DNA from: Dehalococcoidia bacterium
GTDB lineage: Bacteria; Chloroflexota; Dehalococcoidia; UBA2979
DNA: 9,684 nt
Direction: 5' to 3'
Assembly (NCBI GenBank): GCA_018700215.1
Contig: JABIST010000303.1
Coordinates: forward strand, 1 to 9,684
The notes below the pieces were generated by a model, which was not told the origin of the DNA, searched no databases, and saw only the letters and a list, made by a program, of their open reading frames with translations. Of this stretch, positions 7,034-9,684 are shown piece by piece; within the stretch, counting starts at the first letter, position 1, and each line of letters begins with the position of its first letter. Made by a program: the position numbers and the translations under genes.

Positions 7034-7066
7034 CGTGGTGGGAGCTGCGCCATGGCTCCCGTCACG
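7034..7066 (-). promoter_or_regulatory. Hairpin/inverted repeat in the sco1 leader
   Basis: CGTG-GT-GGGAGC (7034-7045) pairs with GCTCCC-GT-CACG (7055-7066) around a 9-nt loop. That gives ten paired bases with one symmetric GT/GT internal mismatch. It sits 22-54 bp upstream of the sco1 start. It could be an operator for the copper cassette or an mRNA structure. There is no T-tract on either strand to suggest a terminator. No known copper-regulator consensus is recognisable. Confidence 0.45.
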
Positions 7067-7199
7067 TTAGCCGCACCACCACGCACCGGCAAACTGGCGA
7101 GGAATCAGCAATGTTGTGATGCTCACCGGGCCACTGTACTTTGTACTGCGCCGACTCTAGACTTTGCGCGATTACTCCCCGCGATACGAAGGGTGACCG
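7067..7199. promoter_or_regulatory. Remainder of the sco1/selenoprotein divergent intergenic region
   Basis: This 133-bp stretch must carry the promoter of the selenoprotein gene and probably that of sco1. TGTACT occurs twice, 7 bp apart (7135-7140 and 7142-7147), followed by TAGACT at 7158-7163. The first TGTACT and TAGACT are 17 bp apart, but each matches the sigma-70 consensus only partly. AAGGG at 7189-7193 is the ribosome site for the ATG at 7200. Confidence 0.3.
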
Positions 7200-8450
7200 A
7201 TGGCTCGTCTCTCCGATCTGACCGAAGCCGCCGCCGAGGGCCTGCGGAACCTCCCGCTCCCCGAGTTCGAATCCACCCCCTGGACGCAGCCGCCACCGCT
7301 CCGTGAAGCGCGTGTCGCGATCATTAGCACCGCCGGCGTCCACCGCCGCGACGACCCCTCCTTCGAGGGCCATGCGACCGAGTACCGGATCATCCCGGAC
7401 GATGTAGACGCGGCCGACATTGTGATGAGCCACATCTCGGTCAACTTCGATCGCTCCGGATTCGCGCAGGATCTCAACCTGGTGCTACCGATCGATCGGC
7501 TGCATGAGCTGGCCGAGGCTGGCGAAATCGGCTCGGTCGCGCGCTACCACTACAGCCTGATGGGCGCGGTCAGCCCTGACCTGATGCAGGACTCGATCGC
7601 CGAAGTGATCAAGATGCTGCAGGGCGACCAGGTCACTGCCGTCCTGCTGGTCCCCGTCTGACCGCACTGCACGCGTGCCGTGAGCGCGCTCGCCCACACC
7701 ATCGAAGCGGCCGGTCTCCCCACCACCATCGTCAGCCTCGTCCGCGAACATACCGAGGCGATTCACCCACCTCGTGCGCTCTGGGTACCGTTCGAACTCG
7801 GTCGCCCGTTCGGCGCACCGAACCAGCCCGAGTTCCAGATGGACGTGCTGCGCTCCACCCTCGCGCTGCTCGAACGCACCGAGGGCGCCCCGATCCTCGA
7901 TGATTACCCGCACGACGCGCCTGAGGTGTCCGACCAAGAGGCGAGCGGTTGGGCCTGCCCGATCCCACTCGCGCCGCCCGCGCCCGCTGGCAACGAAACC
8001 GAGCGACTGATCCAGCGTCTCAGCGCCGAGGTTGGCCAACTCCGACCGTGGTTCGAGGAGGGGCGGCGCGATCGAGGGCGCACCACTTTCGGCGCCAGCG
8101 GCTTCGTACCTGAGCAGGTCGACGAGCTGGCTGAGCTGTTCGCTCGCCTCGCGATGGGCGAGGACGCCACGCCGCCCGAGGGCGGCAGCCACTCATGGCC
8201 GGCACTCGTCCGCCTCATCGCCGATGACCTCAAGGCGTACTACTCGGAAGCGGTCACCTCGCAGCCCGGCAGCAATCCCTCGGGCGACGAGTTTGGCCGC
8301 TGGCTCCACGCGGACACGGTGCTGGGCGACGTGCTGTTCCGGATGATCGATCACTACAGCGAGGCCAAGGAGCGGCGCGCACAGCGGTTGCAGGCGCAGC
8401 TCGTCCCCGGTCGCTTCCGAGGTCTGCAGCGACAGCAGGACAGCGCGTAG
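7200..8450 (+). CDS. Selenoprotein, glycine/sarcosine/betaine/D-proline reductase component B-like, with in-frame UGA as Sec154
   Basis: One 416-residue protein if TGA 7659-7661 is read as selenocysteine. The N-terminal part contains ARVAIISTAGVHRRDDPSFE (38-57), then DIVMSHISVNFDRSGFAQDL, then LPIDRLHELAEAGEIGSV, all typical of the GrdB/PrdB-related family. It ends VLLVPV just before the TGA. The frame continues without frameshift: U154-P-H-C157-T-R-A, a helix with EAAGLPTT, SLVREHTEAI, PPRALWVPFELGRPFGAPN, and a C-terminal domain with LRPWFEEG and DLKAYYSEA. In GrdB the Sec motif is U-x-x-C-T-R-C. Here the third Cys is Ala, leaving a U-x-x-C redox pair. The protein is cytoplasmic by appearance. 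Its substrate is unknown; family members in aerobes are not established reductases of glycine or betaine. AAGGG precedes the ATG. Predicted as two separate ORFs, it would be misannotated. Confidence 0.8.
7659..7661 (+). other. In-frame UGA, predicted selenocysteine codon (Sec154)
   Basis: The TGA is the only stop between 7200 and 8450 in this frame. It follows GTC and precedes codons for Pro-His-Cys-Thr-Arg-Ala, giving a U-x-x-C motif at the family's redox-active position. The next possible initiator (GTG 7680) has no ribosome site and would lose the Cys. Confidence 0.78.
7675..7697 (+). promoter_or_regulatory. Candidate bacterial SECIS stem-loop
   Basis: GUG (7675-7677) pairs with CAC (7695-7697). 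After a small internal loop (CC against C), GUGAG (7680-7684) pairs with CUCGC (7689-7693), including one U-G pair. This leaves the apical loop CGCG (7685-7688). The loop begins 23 nt after the UGA and has G as its second base. That matches the published bacterial SECIS rules of a G in the first two loop positions and 16-37 nt from the UGA. A competing hairpin, CAC-U-GCA around CGCG (7665-7682), has its loop only 10 nt from the UGA and fits less well. Confidence 0.5.
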
Positions 8451-8454
8451 CCCG

Positions 8455-9609
8455 CTACTCGTCCACCTCGACCAGCCGGAAGACGCCGCCGCCTTCGTGG
8501 TCCAGCACCAGCACCTCGCCCGCGGCGTCCGTCCCGAATGAGACCAGACCCGCGCCAAGCTGCGCGATCACCTCAGGTGCCGCCACCTCCGCATCACGGT
8601 CGAGCGACCAGACCTCGCCACTGCAAAAGTCGCCAAAGAGGTAACGCCCTCGGAGCGCCTTGAACTGGTCGCCTCGGTAGACAAGTCCGCCCACCACCGC
8701 ACAACGGCCCTGATCGTGGAGGTAGGTCCAAATCGGCGGCGTCAGTCCGGCCGGATCGCAGTCACGTCGGAGGCAGTGCGCGCCCTCCATGAGGCTCCAC
8801 CCCAGGTTGTCGCCAGCCTGCACTCGGTCGATCTCCTCCTCAGCGGAGACCTGCACATCGCCCAGCCACAGCTCGCCGCTCTTCGGATCGATCGACATTC
8901 GGAACGGGTTACGCACGCCGTACGCGAACAGCTCCGGTCGCGCTTCCAGATCGTCGACGAATGGATTGTCCGACGGGATGCGGTACAGCTCCGCCTCGCT
9001 CGATTCACGAACATCGATGCGGATGATGCTGCCGAGCAACGTCATCTTGTTCTGCCCGTTGAGGAACGGATCGGTGGAGGCGCTGCCGTCACCGAGGCTC
9101 AGGTAGAGCATGCCGTCCGGCCCGAAGACGATGTCCGCGCCATTCTGGTTGAAGCCGGGCTGGTCCAGCTCCAGCAATACCAGCTCGCTATCGAGGTCGA
9201 CCGAATCGCCCTCGACGGTGAAGCGCGACAGGCGAGTGAGCGGCGGTCGCTCAGGCAAGACGAAGTAGAAGGCCCAGAGATAGCCGTTCGACGCGAACTC
9301 GGGGTCGAGCGCGAGCGTCAGCAGGCCTTCACCGAGTCGGATGTCGGAGCGCGTGGTGATGTCCATTAGCAGCGTGCCCTGCGGGTCCGACTCGCTCACG
9401 ATCCAGACGCGCCCCGGGCGCTCCGCGACGAAGAGTCGATCGCCCTCGTACGCCCCGACTTCGATCGGCAGCTCGAAGGTGCGGCCACCGAGGGCGGCCT
9501 CGAACCCGAGCGGCGGCAGCTCGTCGTCGCCGCCACAGGCGAGTGCGAGCGCGGCGAGGGTGGCTATGACCAGCCAGAGAGAGCGCGCGGCACCAAATCT
9601 TCGTCGCAT
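8455..9609 (-). CDS. PQQ-dependent glucose/sorbosone dehydrogenase-like lipoprotein (GSDH beta-propeller family)
   Basis: A 384-residue secreted protein. An Arg-rich start and hydrophobic segment end in ALAC with lipid Cys25. The six-bladed propeller domain shows DRLFVAERPGRVWIV, LGEGLLTLALDPEF and FGPDGMLYLSLGDGS. Further on come NGQNKMTLLGSIIRIDV, AYGVRNPFRMSID (Arg233, Asn234), LWLGDV, GDNLGW, VVGGLVYRG and GRYLFGDFCSGEVWSL, all in family order. In soluble glucose dehydrogenase the catalytic base is the His of an NHNGG-like loop. Here the equivalent is GFNQNGA, so Gln155 replaces it and oxidation activity is doubtful. It could be a sugar-binding or PQQ-binding relative. ATG 9609-9607 is the sensible start for the signal peptide; no strong ribosome site is visible. 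Convergent with the selenoprotein gene, with only 4 bp between the stops. Confidence 0.85.
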   Translation of the reverse strand: MRRRFGAARSLWLVIATLAALALACGGDDELPPLGFEAALGGRTFELPIEVGAYEGDRLFVAERPGRVWIVSESDPQGTLLMDITTRSDIRLGEGLLTLALDPEFASNGYLWAFYFVLPERPPLTRLSRFTVEGDSVDLDSELVLLELDQPGFNQNGADIVFGPDGMLYLSLGDGSASTDPFLNGQNKMTLLGSIIRIDVRESSEAELYRIPSDNPFVDDLEARPELFAYGVRNPFRMSIDPKSGELWLGDVQVSAEEEIDRVQAGDNLGWSLMEGAHCLRRDCDPAGLTPPIWTYLHDQGRCAVVGGLVYRGDQFKALRGRYLFGDFCSGEVWSLDRDAEVAAPEVIAQLGAGLVSFGTDAAGEVLVLDHEGGGVFRLVEVDE

Positions 9610-9613
9610 TCAG

Positions 9614-9642
9614 GCATGATGCAGCGGTGAGGCGCTGTATGC
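9614..9642. repeat. Inverted repeat in the divergent promoter region
   Basis: CAGCG (9622-9626) and CGCTG (9633-9637) flank a 6-nt spacer. Outer GCAT/ATGC arms (9614-9617, 9639-9642) are complementary with asymmetric spacing. It lies in the 54 bp between the two divergent starts and could be an operator, but the arms are short. Confidence 0.3.
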
Positions 9643-9663
9643 AGGCATTCGAGGAGTAACGCC

Positions 9664-9684
9664 ATGACCACCGAAACCACCACG
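9664..9684 (+). CDS. Start of an unidentified gene, cut by the window edge
   Basis: ATG at 9664 begins seven codons (MTTETTT). GAGGAG at 9651-9656 lies 7 nt upstream as a good ribosome site. The product cannot be identified from seven residues. It is divergent from the sugar-dehydrogenase-like gene. Confidence 0.55.

Noticed and set aside
7135..7163. Sigma-70 promoter TGTACT - 17 bp - TAGACT for the selenoprotein gene
   Set aside because: Each hexamer matches the consensus only partly, so it is mentioned as a possibility but not called as a promoter.
7680..8450. A separate 256-residue gene starting at GTG 7680
   Set aside because: It is in the same frame as 7200-7661 with only the TGA between. 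It lacks a ribosome site, would omit the U-x-x-C Cys, and both halves belong to one protein family.
1..9684. tRNA, rRNA, CRISPR array, insertion sequence or attachment site
   Set aside because: No clover-leaf-like segment, regularly spaced repeat, transposase motif or terminal inverted repeat pair was seen. The only miaA sequence is a protein-gene fragment.

Overview
The window is about 9.7 kb of GC-rich bacterial DNA with tightly packed genes. The two short lipoproteins and the glucose-dehydrogenase-like protein each carry a lipobox followed by Cys-Gly-Gly. Many starts are GTG. Copper-handling genes for an aerobic cytochrome oxidase are present. Together these fit a monoderm-like aerobe such as a Chloroflexota (Dehalococcoidia-like) or actinobacterial lineage. 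This is an inference from gene content and style, not a firm placement.

Layout. Positions 1-120 (+) hold an internal piece of tRNA dimethylallyltransferase (miaA), which breaks off abruptly. It abuts, head-on, the N-terminal 123 codons of a SelA-fold PLP enzyme of the D-glucosaminate-6-phosphate ammonia-lyase type (466 downward, -). That enzyme is the last gene of a minus-strand operon: FGGY sugar kinase (3110-1629), cog3964-type amidohydrolase (1632-487, GTGA overlap), PLP lyase. Divergent from it is a hormone-sensitive-lipase-family esterase (3198-4112, +), then a GNAT acetyltransferase (4223-4894, +). A minus-strand copper cassette follows in transcription order: Sco1/SenC lipoprotein (7012-6335), PCu(A)C copper chaperone lipoprotein (6338-5790) and the CtaG membrane protein (5768-4932). 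Together these would deliver copper to cytochrome c oxidase. Divergent from sco1 is a 416-codon gene (7200-8450, +) interrupted only by one in-frame TGA. A convergent PQQ/glucose-sorbosone-dehydrogenase-like lipoprotein follows (9609-8455, -), and the first seven codons of another plus-strand gene (9664 on).

The most interesting object is the 7200-8450 gene. Both sides of the TGA at 7659-7661 read as one continuous protein of the glycine/sarcosine/betaine/D-proline reductase component B family. The TGA falls at the redox position of that family (Sec-Pro-His-Cys-Thr-Arg, compare the U-x-x-C-T-R motif of GrdB). A stem-loop with bacterial SECIS geometry follows it. It is therefore best read as a selenoprotein, not as two genes or a pseudogene.

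Other points to check are a probable chimeric junction at the left end, loss of one metal-ligand His in the amidohydrolase, loss of the catalytic-base His in the sugar-dehydrogenase-like protein, and two strong inverted repeats in intergenic DNA.
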